Shown: one piece after another, positions 1 through 11,655 of the stretch
Numbering within the stretch: the stretch's first letter is position 1
How the letters are laid out: the number at the start of each line of letters is the position of its first letter
DNA from: Arcuatula senhousia
Lineage: Eukaryota; Mollusca; Bivalvia; Mytilida; Mytilidae
DNA length: 64,000 bases
Reading direction: 5' to 3'
NCBI GenBank assembly: GCA_963971305.1
Contig: OZ020303.1
Coordinates: 31,360,106-31,424,105 of the forward strand
Made by a program: the position numbers and the translations under genes
The notes under the pieces: generated by a model
Seen by the model: the letters and a program-made list of their open reading frames with translations, nothing else
Databases searched by the model: none
What the model was told of the DNA's origin: nothing

Positions 1-366
1 ACCATATGTTGCACAAATCCCTTCCTGTGTAGCAACATTCCGTGTGCTCCAGCTTATGGAGTTTGCGTATCACAATTGATTTGTTACTCTAAAGGCTGCG
101 GGATGTACATCGATTTCCTTGGCAGAGCGTCACGTTTGACACAAAAAATGTTAACACCAGATTATGTTGCTCCTCGGTTGCTGTCGTCACTCAAGAAATG
201 TACAGGATGAAATTTCTATCTCTAAGATGAATTCAGATGTTGATTTCTCATAGGGTTTTAGTTTTTCTTCCTTTACCGAAATTGAAACACTTGAGATTCG
301 CAGCGTGACGGTGTGCTATAGCAGGCAGGAACCGTTTACTCTTCGGAGCCTGTTACGACTACAGTT
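1..366 (+). mobile_element. Penelope-like element, 3' end of RT ORF and 3' tail (decayed)
   Basis: The sequence encodes the end of the same RT-containing ORF seen in full at 15143-16444: SNIPCAPAYGVCVSQLI, then a shifted frame. It also carries the start of the family 3' tail (GTGTGCTATAGCAGGCAGGA). A deletion lies near 198-205. The element continues left of the window, and its tail is cut by the TIR element that starts at 369. Confidence 0.8.
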
Positions 367-368
367 CA

Positions 369-1180
369 GGGGCCGTGTTAACGAAGGTGTCTTAGGATAA
401 GGATATGTCTAAGAATGGTCTTTGGACATGTCTCAGTCCTAAGTCGTGTTATTGAAGGCATCCTAAATAAGGACGTGTCCCAATTTTGGTCCTAAATTTA
501 GGATGTGAAAATTGTTGTCCTAGGACCATCCTTGAGCTTTTCAACATAAAACAAAGTGTCTGAAATTTGTTTTATTTCACTGAATTAGGGTTGTATGTGA
601 CCAAACTCTCATTTTTGATATTTTACTTTCTAAATAAATATTTTTTTCCATTTCCAAATATCTACCCATTCATTAACCCTAATGTATTGGATATTGTTTG
701 TCTGTCTTAAAGCTAATATTGTAATGTTTGTAGACGTTTCCCAATTCAAAATCAATAATGCCCGTAGATAGTTGCTCCCAAACTAAGGGATTTGCATTTG
801 TTTTTAGACATAAGTGCAAGGTGCAAACAAAACTAATGAAAAATGCATTTTCAATGATACTGAAATAGTTTTATACTTAAAAAAAGTATCGAAATAAAAA
901 AAAAACGTTAACATAAATTTTACATTTTATAAATCAATTGTAAATGTAAAACAAAAACCTTCTTTTCTTTTCAGATGCTTTAATATTGGCTAAAATATAA
1001 TACATATGGCTATAAAGGATTATCCTTAATTCGATTAAGGATGGTCCTATTTATGGTGATCTTAAGATGGCTTCGTTTTACATCCTAGGACATGTCTAAA
1101 GATGATCCTTTCTTCATCCTATTTTCAATCCTAAGATATAGTTTAGGACATTGCTTAGGACAGCTTCATTAACCCGGCCC
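369..1180. mobile_element. TIR element, family GGGGCCGTGTTAACGAAG
   Basis: The left end GGGGCCGTGTTAACGAAGGT and the reverse complement of the right end GGGCCGGGTTAATGAAGCT match at most positions. Inside both ends are many copies of TCCTAAG/TTAGGAC-like words in both orientations. No ORF. It interrupts the Penelope tail to its left. No clear target duplication was seen. Confidence 0.65.
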
Positions 1181-1211
1181 AAGGTTAATAATTAATATTC
1201 AGTATTTTTTT

Positions 1212-2576
1212 ATACCCCCACTCGTTAGAGAGGTGCTATATTGCAATCACCTTGTCCGTCCGTCCGTCTGTCCATCCGGTTTAATTTCTCTGCTACTTCT
1301 GGATGGATTGGTTTCAAATTTGGTACACAGTTTCAGCATGATGAGTTATACCATGCCTTTTCTTTCCAGGTCAGTCCATCATCTACTTCTTATTTTCTGA
1401 GCCGACTTAGACTTTTTTAGGGTAAAAAAATTGAAATGTGAAATTTTTCGTAACAGATTTCTCCGCTTCTACTGGATGGATTGATTTCAAATTTAGTACA
1501 CAGCTTCAACATGATGAGTTATACAGTGCCTCCCCTTTCCAGATCAGTCCATCATCTACTCCAGGGTTCCCACTAAATTTTGTACACAAAATTCAAGGGT
1601 TTTTCCAGGACTTTTCAAGGATATTAAGGTCATTTTCAAGGATTAAAATAGTCCGCAAAATTTTTTAAAGTCTAATATTTTTCGGCCATTTTTTATCAAA
1701 CGGTCAACAAAATTCCAGGGTTTTTCAAGGATATTTGATAAAATTCAAGGATTTTTCCAGCTTTTTGAGCATTGAAATAAAATTCAAGGACTTTTCCAGG
1801 TTTCCTTGAATTCAAGGATGGCGTGGGAACCCTGCTACTCCCTGTTTTCCGAGCCGACTAAGATTTTTTAGGGTAACAGATTTGAAATGTAAAATTTTTC
1901 GTAACAGATTTTCCGGCTTCTACTGGATGGATTGGTTTCAAATTTGGTACACAGCTTCAGCATGATTAGTTATACCGTGCCTCCCCTTTCCAGGTCAGTC
2001 CATCATCTACTTCCTGTTTTCCAAGGCAACTTAGACTTTTTATGGGTCAAAAATAGACAACTTTTCGTAACAAATTTCTCGGCTTCTACTGGAGGGATTT
2101 ATTTCAAATTTAGTATACAGCTTCAACATGATGAGTCATACAGTGCCTCCCCTTTCCAGATCAGTCCATCATCTACTCCCTGTTTTCCGAGCCGACTAAG
2201 ATTTTTTAGGGTAACAGATTTGAAATGTAAAATTTTTCGTAACAGATTTTCCGGCTTCTACTGGATGGATTGGTTTCAAATTTGGTACACAGCTTCAGCA
2301 TGAAAAGTTATACCGTGCCTCCCCTTTCCAGGTCAGTCCATCATCTACTTCCTGTTTTCCAAGGCAACTTAGACTTTTTATGGGTCAAAAATAGACAACT
2401 TTTCGTAACAAATTTCTCGGCTTCTACCGGAGGGATTTATTTCAAATTTAGTATACAGCTTTAGCATGATGAGTTGTACCGTGCCTCCCCTTTCCAGGTC
2501 TGTCGGTCATCTTCTTCCTGTTTTCTGATTGGTCGAGTGGGGGTATGCTTAGCACGACTTAGTGCAACACCTTGTT
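1212..2576 (+). mobile_element. Pearl-like tandem-core element, family P1
   Basis: It starts with ATACCCCCACTCG (1212-1224), and the perfect reverse complement lies at 2534-2546. This is followed by a small hairpin (GCAC, 6-base loop, GTGC, 2552-2565) and CACCTTG. After the left end comes a GTCCGTCCGTCC stretch (1256-1275). The core is a tandem repeat of about 168 bp; units at 1916/2082 and 2254/2420 form an almost identical 338-bp dimer. Short ORFs in it are by-products of the repeat. A hAT-like element is inserted at 1562-1834. Confidence 0.75.
1562..1834. mobile_element. hAT-like MITE nested in the P1 element
   Basis: The ends CAGGGTTCCCAC and GTGGGAACCCTG are perfect 12-bp inverted repeats. 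The empty site can be read in the neighbouring unit of the P1 core (about 2165-2190), and the filled site shows CTACTCC duplicated on both sides (7 bp, or 8 with one mismatch). The interior consists of short TTCAAGGATTTTTCCAGG-like repeats and has no ORF. The TIR sequence is typical of hAT elements. Confidence 0.82.
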
Positions 2577-2706
2577 TTCCGTGTTTTACGCCTTGAAACA
2601 TAACCAAATTAACAAATTTCTACCCGTTTTAGTATTGTATAATGAAATCACTGGGTCGATAACCGCTGCTGATAAACCAGAGGTCCCCGAGGGTAGTCAC
2701 AAGCCT

Positions 2707-3432
2707 GGGGCCGTGTTAACGAAGGTGTCCTAGGATTAGGACATGTCTAAGGAGTCTCTTTCCTAGGTCGTGTTATTGAAGGCATCCTTAAAAAGGCATT
2801 CCCTAAATTCGGTTCTAAATTTAGAATGTGAAAATTGTTGTCCTAGGACCATTCTAGTGCCTTTAAACTCAAACAAGTGTGGCCACTTAAAGTATGTCTC
2901 GCCTGCTGGCACTATCACTAAAATCACCTACCTAAGCTTTCATTTCTTGATATAAACACAAAAAGTGTCTGTATACCCAATATCAGATGCCTAGCTATTA
3001 CACTTTTCAAGCAATTCATTGTCCACACAAGTATTACAAAAAGTTCTCTGCTTTAAAAAAGACCTATGTTGAGAGTCACTGGAGCGTAAAATGGGGTCAT
3101 GGTCACATGGCACGGTGACAATTGCATAGACCATAACTTGAACTATCTGTTTACCTAATATCAGATGCTTAGCTATTATACTTTTCAAGCAATTCATTGT
3201 CCACAAAAGTCTTACAAAAAAGTCTACGCCGCCGCCGGAAATTAAGACCTATGTTTCGCCTTCAAGACAAAAAGTGTCTGAGATAGGTTTTATCTCCATG
3301 AATTATGGTTGTATGTGACCCAACTCTCATTTTTGATATTTTACTCTCTTAATTTATTAAATAATGATATTTTTTTGCCATTGATGAAATTTTCTCAATA
3401 GTTACCCATATATTGGATATTGTTGATCTTTG
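2707..3432. mobile_element. Second, truncated copy of the GGGGCCG TIR family
   Basis: 2707-2870 and 3262-3432 match 369-540 and 551-700 of the first copy (left TIR, CCTAGGACCAT block, GTTGTATGTGAC block). The right TIR is missing. Between the two parts lies an insert of about 390 bp. Confidence 0.6.
2876..3262 (-). mobile_element. Tandem-core element fragment (family P5) inside the GGGGCCG copy
   Basis: It holds two units of about 182 bp (ATCAGATGC...GTCCACA at 2984 and 3166) and ends in GCCGCCGCCGG. Its other end, AGTATGTCTCGCCTGC, matches the end of the 44634-45243 element. Orientation is taken from that copy. The 71-residue ORF on the minus strand is repeat-derived. Confidence 0.5.
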
Positions 3433-4390
3433 TTTTACCAGTTACATTTTGATGATATTCTTCTATGTAGTACTAGGACTTTTGAAATTAACTTTTAACT
3501 ATATTGCCAGTCTATTTTTTTTTTTTTTTTTTTTTTTGCATATACTTTCCCAAAATTTGTTATGCTGGTTCTTGATTTCAAAACATTAATGGAAAGTCTT
3601 GAGATCAAGGAGGATTTGTTTATACGATCTCATAAAGAACAAGATATGACAAGATATGACAAGTGATGAATTTGGCCCCCTTATTTACTATTTTTTTTAA
3701 AATAATTGAACAGAGGTTAAACTATACTAGATAAGTTTTTAGCTGAACAAGGTAAAGTTAAATAACATTAATTTTAACCAAATCTTGTTTATTACGTCAC
3801 AGTGACATCATCAAATTATGTGTAAATGGCATTTTTGTGAAAAGGTGTTAAAATCATGCACATTTTGAGTAGTTTTTGTCAAATTTAACTATGAGCCACA
3901 TGGAGCACCACAAAGATATTTTGGTGGTTTGTTTTTATATTAAAAATTATTATCTTCATAAACTATTGTAGTGGTACTCTGTGTGGCTCATAGTTCAATT
4001 ACCTGAAAACCACTTCAAAATTGCAGGTTTTTCACCAAATCACAATTTTTAAGCCACTTTGGGTAACTTTGTTAACATCATAATGGACAACTTTAAACAA
4101 TATCATGCTGCTATAATAAAGTAAAACTAATTTAAAGTATATATCAAATACTTTTAGCTCATTTTAATGATTTCAAAATTTAGAGGCAAAATTGGGCCCT
4201 TATCATACCTTGTCCTTTAACATTTCAAATATTTAATTTGCAATGTTTTCACACAAAAAATGGGCTACATTTCATACACGGTATTTAGTTTTTTGCTTAT
4301 AAAATACAAAACCTTACATCTGTAGCTTGTTATAACTATTTTTTTTTATATAAAGGATAAGGTGATAAGAAGTCGCAGATGAGAACTTAA
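3433..4390. other. Gene-free AT-rich sequence
   Basis: No coding or repeat structure recognised apart from a poly-T run at about 3514-3537 and a short duplicated word, TATGACAAGA, near 3640. Confidence 0.5.
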
Positions 4391-4950
4391 GGTTAGTGAG
4401 GACACCTGCCATGTGACCAAAAACAGCTAAAAATGCAAAAAACAAGTGCAAATGTCACAAATACCTTGAAACTTGTGTTCAATAGTTTCATTTTGTAAAA
4501 TTTCATCAAAATAGATTAATTTTGATACAAATAAAACAACTATTCCTTCATAAATAAAATATTCAAACAAAACAAGGGAGATAATCCACTTGAAAAATGA
4601 CAAAAAAATTACAAAGATTTGTATTGTAGACAGAAAAGTAAGCTGGTGACCCCCAGTTTTTATTGTTTTATTTCAAAATATATTGTATTTCATTGATTTT
4701 AATCAAATAAAAATAAAATTTAAATTCGTAGATTTTTTCTGCGACATGATTTTATGCTAATTATTTGGCCTTTCCTATATAATCTATAGTAATTTGGGAA
4801 AACTTTGAGCCTTAATTTTGGGAAAACAAGCCTGGAAAGGGGATCCATTTTTTTTTACACAAGATAAAGTATATACCTAATACTAATATATCCAAAAATT
4901 TGACATATTAAATTCGGCATTATTTTTGGGGTCAGGTGTCCTCACTAACC
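4391..4950. mobile_element. TTAA-flanked MITE with 18-bp TIR
   Basis: GGTTAGTGAGGACACCTG at the left end and its perfect reverse complement at the right end are each flanked directly by TTAA (4387-4390 and 4951-4954). Length is 560 bp, without an ORF. A TTAA duplication is the hallmark of piggyBac-type transposition, but the TIR does not start with the usual CCC, so the superfamily is uncertain. Confidence 0.8.
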
Positions 4951-5137
4951 TTAAATCAACTCACTTTCAAAAGTATACTTAGTATGCTTACATTATAATT
5001 ACTTAATGTCCATAGTTACTTATTTAAAAAAAATAGGATGGTTAATCAATTTATTAAAAATAACCACCATACAATATATCCCCCTTACTTAAGAAGTTTG
5101 TTTTTACAAAGTTAACAATTCCTGGTCAGGAAGTTCC

Positions 5138-5605
5138 CAAGAAAGCTTCGGTACGACTGCTGAGATGTTCCTAAAGAGGTTCCCAAAAAAGCTTCAGTAT
5201 GTCTGCTGAGATGTTCCTAAAGAGGTTCCCAAGAAAGCTTCAGTATGTCTGCTGAGATGTTCCTAAAGAGGTTCCCAAAAAAGCTTCAGTATGTCTGCTG
5301 AGATGTTCCTAAAGAGGTTCCCAAGAAAGCTTCAGTATGTCTGCTGAGATGTTCCTAAAGAGGTTCACAAGAAAGCTTCAGTATGTCTGCTGAGATGTTC
5401 CTAAAGAGGTTCCCAAGAAAGCTTCAGTATGTCTGCTGAGATGTTCCTAAAGAGGTTCACAAGAAAGCTTCAGTATGTCTGCTGAGATGTTCCTAAAGAG
5501 GTTCCCAAGAAAGCTTCAGTATGTCTGCTGAGATGTTCCTAAAGAGGTACCCAAGAAAGCTTCAGTATGCCTGCTGAGATGTTCCTAAAGAGGTTCCTAA
5601 GATGT
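5138..5605. repeat. 46-bp minisatellite, about ten units
   Basis: Units of AAGCTTCAGTATGTCTGCTG followed by AGATGTTCCTAAAGAGGTTC and a CCCAAGA join repeat at an exact 46-base spacing (first AAGCTTC at 5143, next at 5189). Sequence right of the array (5620-5675) ends in TTTCGAAAAAAGGCCCC. Reversed, this resembles the GGGGCC end of the TIR family at 369, so the array may be an expanded internal repeat of that family. Confidence 0.88.
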
Positions 5606-5675
5606 TCCTAAATCAATTGCTGAGATGTACCTTAGGAAATTCCTAGGAAAGTTTCGAAAAAAGGCCCCGGTTTTC

Positions 5676-7960
5676 GTTCCTTGTACTGCTCATGGTCATT
5701 ATCCTTGATGCTTCATTTGGCTTCCCTGTTCGAACATTTTTGCTTTGAGTACTTTTCAGTCAATACTTTTGGTTATCGACCTTCCAATGTTTTGATTTGT
5801 CACTTATCAGAGACAAAATGCATTTTATCTATAGATGACTATTTATATAATATAATTATTCATCTCATTTGATTTTGACACCAAATAGAATTAATTTCAA
5901 AAAAGAAAATAATGAGATGTGGAATAAGTGCACGCGACACACCCTCTACCAAACGGCAATTGAACAACATATTTTAGTATGATCATTTCCGTTCCGTATT
6001 TCTTTTCCACGATTCAGCCCTTACCTTGTAATGAATACATGTGTATAACGAATTGAAAATATTTAATTTAACTACTATTTTGTTAAGACCGTTTATAAAA
6101 ATTCAGAAAACGCCTTTGTTTTAGATAATGGTTCAGTAATTGAAGGACGTAATTAGTTTCATTTGAAACTGTAAGTAAAATTTGCTAGCTGTACCATAAG
6201 ATTGCAAATTTTTTACCACAAATGATTTTTTTTTTAGAAATCATATTGTTTTTTAAATTATGGATGTAAATGCATTCATAAAAGTATAATATTTTATTGT
6301 ATGCATTATATTTGGTAAAAATGTGCGTTCTTTTATTAAAATTAACTCTTTTTATTTGGTCGATATCTAGGTCAAAATAGTGTTGGGAACCCCCTTAAAT
6401 TGTGTTCAATGGTTTTGTCTTTCGGATGCCTCATACATGTCATAGGTAAATCTGCTTCTTTCGAACACAATATATTTATTCTACACTCTTTATGAACATC
6501 CAAATGAAGATTTACAAAATATGTATTTAGAGTTATGGTATGTTTAAGCTTATGTTTTCAATCTAGTGGAGACATTTGGTGACAATCTTCATAATGCTTA
6601 TTTTATACATTCTATTGTTTTCAGTGCGAGATTTACATTAATCAATCGTAGAAAGATCTTAGTAGGATTGAAAAGGGCGTTACAGCATCGTAGAATCCTT
6701 TAGGTCGTAGTATAATCGTTGTATGATATTGATGAGAGCGTAGTGTAAGAGTAGTTGGTTCGGCTGTCAATTTAAGTACGACCTTACAACGCTTGTACCA
6801 CGACATCATTACGACAGAAACCGACTGCTCTACTTTTTCACTACGCTGGAAGTACACAGTTTTTTTCGCCACGGCTGCACTTCGAATGTTTTGAACATGT
6901 TCTAAATTTACATAGCGCACTCGTTGTCTCCTACAATCAAATATGTTCTTTCCACGACTCGAGGACGTTCCACGATCAAGGTATAAATCAATATCGTAGT
7001 AAGGTGGCGGTCCAGTGTAACGGGGGCTTAGGGACCTTGATTTGGGTAAAAAATATTAATATTGTTTTTAGTAGGAAAAAACTTTCTCTTCCAATGGCCA
7101 TATTTATTTTCCTCAAAAGAATAAAATGAAGATATGCAATGAAATTTTAGTTCTTTTAGACGATTAAAGTACAATGTTCTTAATACGACAGAACTCGAAC
7201 AACGGTTCAAATACTAAAGTCATTGTTCTATCTGGTCGTTTTACGTGTTCAATTAATTATATTTTAATTGACCTATATCATGAAAATAAATCAAATTAGA
7301 TTAATGGAGATTATATAGATGTTATTATATTTCTAGTATTCTACTCATATCATTTTTTTTGTAATTCGATATTATTTTACCATGTTTCCCTTTTCTGTAT
7401 TTAGAGGTCAGGAACATAGTGATAAAAACAGAATTAAAGTGCATTTGTCCTTTCTTTCTTTTCCAAAACGTCACGGTAGTACAATAGTTAAAAATAGGTC
7501 AGATTGATTTTTTTTTTAATTTGTCAAAAAAGTATCTACTTGCATATGATAAAAAGAATAGGTCACCGTGCTTAATTTTTGTAGTAACTTGTTCAAAAAT
7601 AGTTCATTTTTTTATTATTATTTTCACAAGATTGATTTTTGTTATATTTTGTCAAAACATCCATTTTGATTACTTCTACTTCTACCGGATAATGGCCACC
7701 ATCAACAAACTGAATATTTTGCCATGACTTCGGTGCCCATACGGACTCCTCCCCCTCCCCCATATGTTTTTTTTTATTTAGTTCAGCTTTGTCAGCGACG
7801 CCTCGACTGACAGCGCCGACACTACCAAACCAGTCTTTAAAAGTTCGTGGAAAAAAGGAAAATTTCCGGCTAGTACGTCCAGAATTGTTTCATAATTCTG
7901 TATTGATTATTGTCTTCTTTAGGTGTTACAATGCCCTCAAAGTAGTATGCTCTGCGGAGC
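5676..7960. other. Gene-free interval
   Basis: No recognisable protein. A stretch at about 6640-6990 is rich in degenerate CGTAGTA-type words and gives a 92-residue minus-strand ORF that looks like a repeat by-product. Confidence 0.5.
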
Positions 7961-7965
7961 TCTCT

Positions 7966-8745
7966 CTAGACCACTTTCTTGGTTTCTTTAAATTTTGAGG
8001 TGATTTTTGGATCAGCTGACTTTTTCATGTACAGTTTGCGTATATTCGGAGTGAGCCGGGGGAGACTATTTTTCTGTTTTGCAGATTTATGCGGGATATG
8101 ATTATTTACACTCTGGTTGAGCTTGGATTTGAACAGTAACCAGAGTTCCTCCACTGGGCTCCCATTTGAAGCTAATTCTTTGACCCTCTGCATGGTAAGT
8201 TTTATTCACTTCCTGTTTGATGGTTTCCCAATTTTCTTTCCTATATAAGGCGATTTTTCTTGGTTTTTGCTTCTTTGATATATGCTTGGTGTAGAGTCTG
8301 GTTAAAGAGTTCTTGCTAGCCAGTTCCAGCCCGGAGGGTAGAAGTCACCTCCGACAACTATGAATGCATTTTTAGTTTTACTTGCCCGTTCTAGACTCAG
8401 TCCTAGTTCTTCAAGGCTTTCTTCGTTTGCTGTTTTGGGGTTGTAACTTATGATGCGATTTCAGCTAGGCTTATTTTAGCCCACACAATTTCGCAATTGG
8501 TTTGCAGTTCAGGCACTGGTGTGTTAAGATGGTCGCTATATATGGCTATAAGCACTCCTTCTCCTTATATAAATACGATCGTTTCTGTACATATTATAGT
8601 TCGTCGGAAATATCTGATTGTCTGTTATAAACGGGTCTATCCATGTTTCTGTACCTAGAACAATGTCAGGTTTGGTGCTTTCAACTAGGTTTTTAACTAG
8701 TCCTTGTTTGGATTTTATGGACTGAGTGTTTACAGTGAGCATCTT
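7966..8745 (-). pseudogene. LINE fragment: endonuclease domain and linker (Jockey/CR1-like)
   Basis: The first segment (8742-8536) reads NTQSIKSKQGLVKNLVES, followed by PDIVLGTETW, the N-terminal motifs of an AP-type LINE endonuclease. Further along (about 8427-8330) the frame reads [17 protein letters not shown], the endonuclease GDF motif. 8193-7966 encodes the charged linker that precedes the reverse transcriptase in such elements. Frames are broken between the parts, and no reverse transcriptase follows, so it is dead and truncated. Confidence 0.78.
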
Positions 8746-8923
8746 TATAGGTGTTGTTTTTGCTTTGATGTGTAAATTATTTCGGTTCTTTCTCTCTGAT
8801 GCGGATGCATGAATAGGTTTGATGTAGTCAGAGGGAGTTGGACTTTTAGTGTGTATCAGACAGGATGCTGAATGAATTTGATGTTGTCAATACTAGCTCA
8901 AAGCATATTGAGCTCCCTTGAAA

Positions 8924-10746
8924 CAAGAGGCTCCCAGGAGCCTGAATCGCTCACCTGGTCTTGATGTCAACCTATGAATAACTTTGTAGAGCTGAATAAG
9001 CTGAACATTTAAGCAAGCAACAGCTTTTCTCGATCTGCAATAGTTTTCAATCTATAGGCCAATAACACTAGTATTCGCAATTTAGGGGCTGTAACCCCTA
9101 TAAGGGTCATCTGACAACTTCGACCCTATGAATCCCGTGCGGGGCCCGGGAGGCGAATAGGCCCGCAGCAGCGCTAAGCTTGTCGATAAAAGTCCACTTA
9201 AGAGCGCTCAGAAACCTGACATCGGGGTCAGGCCGCTTTGCCCACAAAGCGACGGGGATGTGTGCCCCAGGTGGTTGAATGGGGCAGCCCTGACATCGAG
9301 AGATGCGGGGTCGTCAGGCGATAATGCGGAAAACCTGACCGCAAACCATAGTGGTGCACCGTGTTGGGAAAAATGTCACGTTCCTCGCACGTTTAAGAAC
9401 CCTGCTGCAGGTCTCGGTAAGAGTAGGACCCGTAGGATCCCCATGCAGGAGGCAAAATTTCCCGTCCCTACCCATCACTCCTTTTTTCAGTGGCAGTCAA
9501 AACTCTCCTACCCGATTGGCCTTGTGTCCCCGTTTCCTCCACTTCATCATCATTTCATGTTCATTGTATCACCACTTTCATGTTCATCTCCCGGATATAG
9601 CCGAAATCGTGCTGCTTTGGAGTAAAGCAATAACTAACTAACTAATTAACGACCCTATGAAGACTTTTATAGAGCTGAATGAGCTTAACATTTAAGCAAG
9701 CAACAGCTTTTCTCTATCTGTTATAGTTTTCAATCTATAGGCCAAAAAAACTATTTTTCGCCTTTAAGGGGCTGTAGCCCTATAAGGGGTCATTTCACTT
9801 TCTACCCTATGAAGACTTTTGTAGAGCTAAATGAGCTGAACATTTAAGCAAGCAACAGCTTTTCTCTATCTGCAATAGTTTTCATTCTATAGGCCAAAAA
9901 CACTATTTTGCATTTAAGGGGCTGTAACCCCTTTAAGGGGTTATCTGACAACTTCGACCCTATGAAGACTTTTGTAGAGCTAAATGAGCTGAACATTTAA
10001 GCAAGCAACAGCTTTTCTCTATCTGCAATAGTTTTCGTTCTATAGGCCAAAAACACTATTTTTGGCCTTTAAGGGGATGTAACCCCTATAAGGGGTCATC
10101 TGACAACTTGGACCCTATGGAGACTTTTGTAGAGCTAAATGAGCTGAACATTTAAGCAAGCAACAGCTTTTCTCTGCCTGCAATAGTTTTCATTCTACAG
10201 GCCAAAAACACTATTTTTGGCCTTTAAGGGGCTGTAACCCCTATAAGGGGTCATCTGACAACTTTGACCCTATGGAGACTGCTGCAATGCTAAATGAGCT
10301 TAACATTTAAGCAAGCAACAGCTTTTCTCTATCTGCAATAGTTTTCATTCTATACGCCAAAAACATGAAAAAATGCTATTTTTCACCTTTAAGGGGCCGT
10401 AACCCCTATAAGGGGTCATCTGACAACTTCGACCAAATGGAGACTTTTGTAGAACTTTTGATCCTGAAGCAGTAAGGTGGCATCATATTTCATCTATCTC
10501 TTATACTTTTTGAATTACTAGCCAAAAACAGTGGTCTGACCCCCCTGGTCTATTTTTAGTAACGGCGGCCATGTTTTTTGACGAAACAAAAATCGAAACA
10601 CAACTTAAGTGCATGACACCCTAAGGATCATACCAAGTTTCATTGAATTCTTTTCAGTAGTTTCAGAGGAGAAGATTTTTGAAAAATTGTTAACAGACGA
10701 TGACGACAGACGACGACGGACGCCAAGTGATGGCAATAGGTGAGCT
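8924..10746 (-). mobile_element. Pearl-like tandem-core element, family P2, copy 1
   Basis: Read on the minus strand it starts TTAGCTCACCT, has a GACGACGGACG-type stretch (GTCCGTCGTC reversed), about seven tandem units of about 157 bp, and ends CAGGTGAGCGATTCAGG with a hairpin AGGCTCC-TG-GGAGCCT and CTTGTTT. Each unit carries CCCCTTATAGGGG and GGGGTTACAGCCCC palindromic words. No ORF. It carries a retroposon at 9133-9649. Confidence 0.8.
9133..9649 (+). mobile_element. Retroposon (LINE 3' end or SINE) with 12-bp target duplication
   Basis: CGACCCTATGAA lies at both 9121-9132 and 9650-9661; in undisturbed neighbouring units it occurs once. The insert begins TCCCGTGCGGGGCCCGGGAG and ends in a tail of repeated AACT. 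A TGGTTGAATGG word (about 9270) fits a polymerase III A box, but no good B box follows, so SINE status is unproven. A second copy is at 58408-58850. The 121- and 96-residue ORFs across it are not conserved between the copies. Confidence 0.8.
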
Positions 10747-11390
10747 AAAAAAGGTATGGGAAATGTTATAAAACGAATATGACAGTAAGGTTTTATTTCA
10801 AAAACGTATTTTACTCATTTTTTTCTCATAATTTATCATAGTAACAATTTTCATCCAGTTACATAGACGTATTTTTCCTTTGCTTAGATTTGGTAACATG
10901 CTCAGCATTAGACCACTGCACTACCTTAAGTTTAAATTTCTTTAATTTTGGATGGCTGCATGATCCTTGTTTTTGAATTACTTCGCGCTTTTTTGTCACA
11001 TAGGTTGGATTTTACGAAGTAAAAGGTGAATTCGGACAATCGAGGACGAAAAAAACCAAGGTAGTTTTCTCAGCATCTAACTATCACTCAGTACATGTAT
11101 GCAGCATCAGCATAGGGTCCCATATCGTGGAGTTAAGTTTTAAGATCTACCACTCATCTACTTACTGTTCCCCGACTTTGTTAACTGATATTTAACTATT
11201 GATGACGGATTTTTATTCTTAAATTCATGCATATCCAGCACAACTCAACTTCCGTTTATTGAAACCATTGATCATAAGCACAGATAAGTAGTTCATAAAA
11301 CATCGGAAGGAAGTAAGAGGACAATAGTTGGTTAATATAAGAACATAAGATTTTGTAGGTATACATTATTACATGTCTTGCAAATAAAAT
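10747..11390. other. Gene-free interval
   Basis: No coding potential, tandem array or inverted repeat recognised. Confidence 0.45.
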
Positions 11391-11655
11391 TAAAAGGGGT
11401 CTGGGCGCTGGTTTAAATACCATTGATCACTAGCTATATAGCCGATCACCTATCGAATGGTTTTCGAGTCCCGCTTGTTCTTCATACATGTTGAATAAAC
11501 AGTCGGGATGTGATTAGATTTGTCAGTTACTTGTCAAAGGTCGTTGGTTTCCTCCGGGTACTCCGGTTTCCTCTGCCATTTAGACTGGCCGCCCTATATG
11601 GCCCAGGTGTGTCGAAAAGGGCGTTAAAGCCTAAAACACACACACACATAAAATT
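11391..11655 (+). mobile_element. SINE-like element
   Basis: GGTTTAAATACC at about 11411 fits a decayed B box of a tRNA-derived head. The block GTTTCCTCCGGGTACTCCGG (11546-11565) is a core sequence that I associate with invertebrate and molluscan SINEs. The 3' end is a short CA repeat. The 74-residue minus-strand ORF overlapping it is spurious. Confidence 0.55.

Noticed and set aside
2991..3206. 71-codon minus-strand ORF
   Set aside because: It is made of two tandem units of about 182 bp of a P5-type element.
5138..5605. Regular repeat resembling a CRISPR array
   Set aside because: The units are contiguous 46-mers with no variable spacers, and the genome is eukaryotic; it is a minisatellite.
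9260..9641. 121- and 96-codon ORFs
   Set aside because: They lie in the 3' region of a retroposon; the copy at 58408 does not keep either frame.
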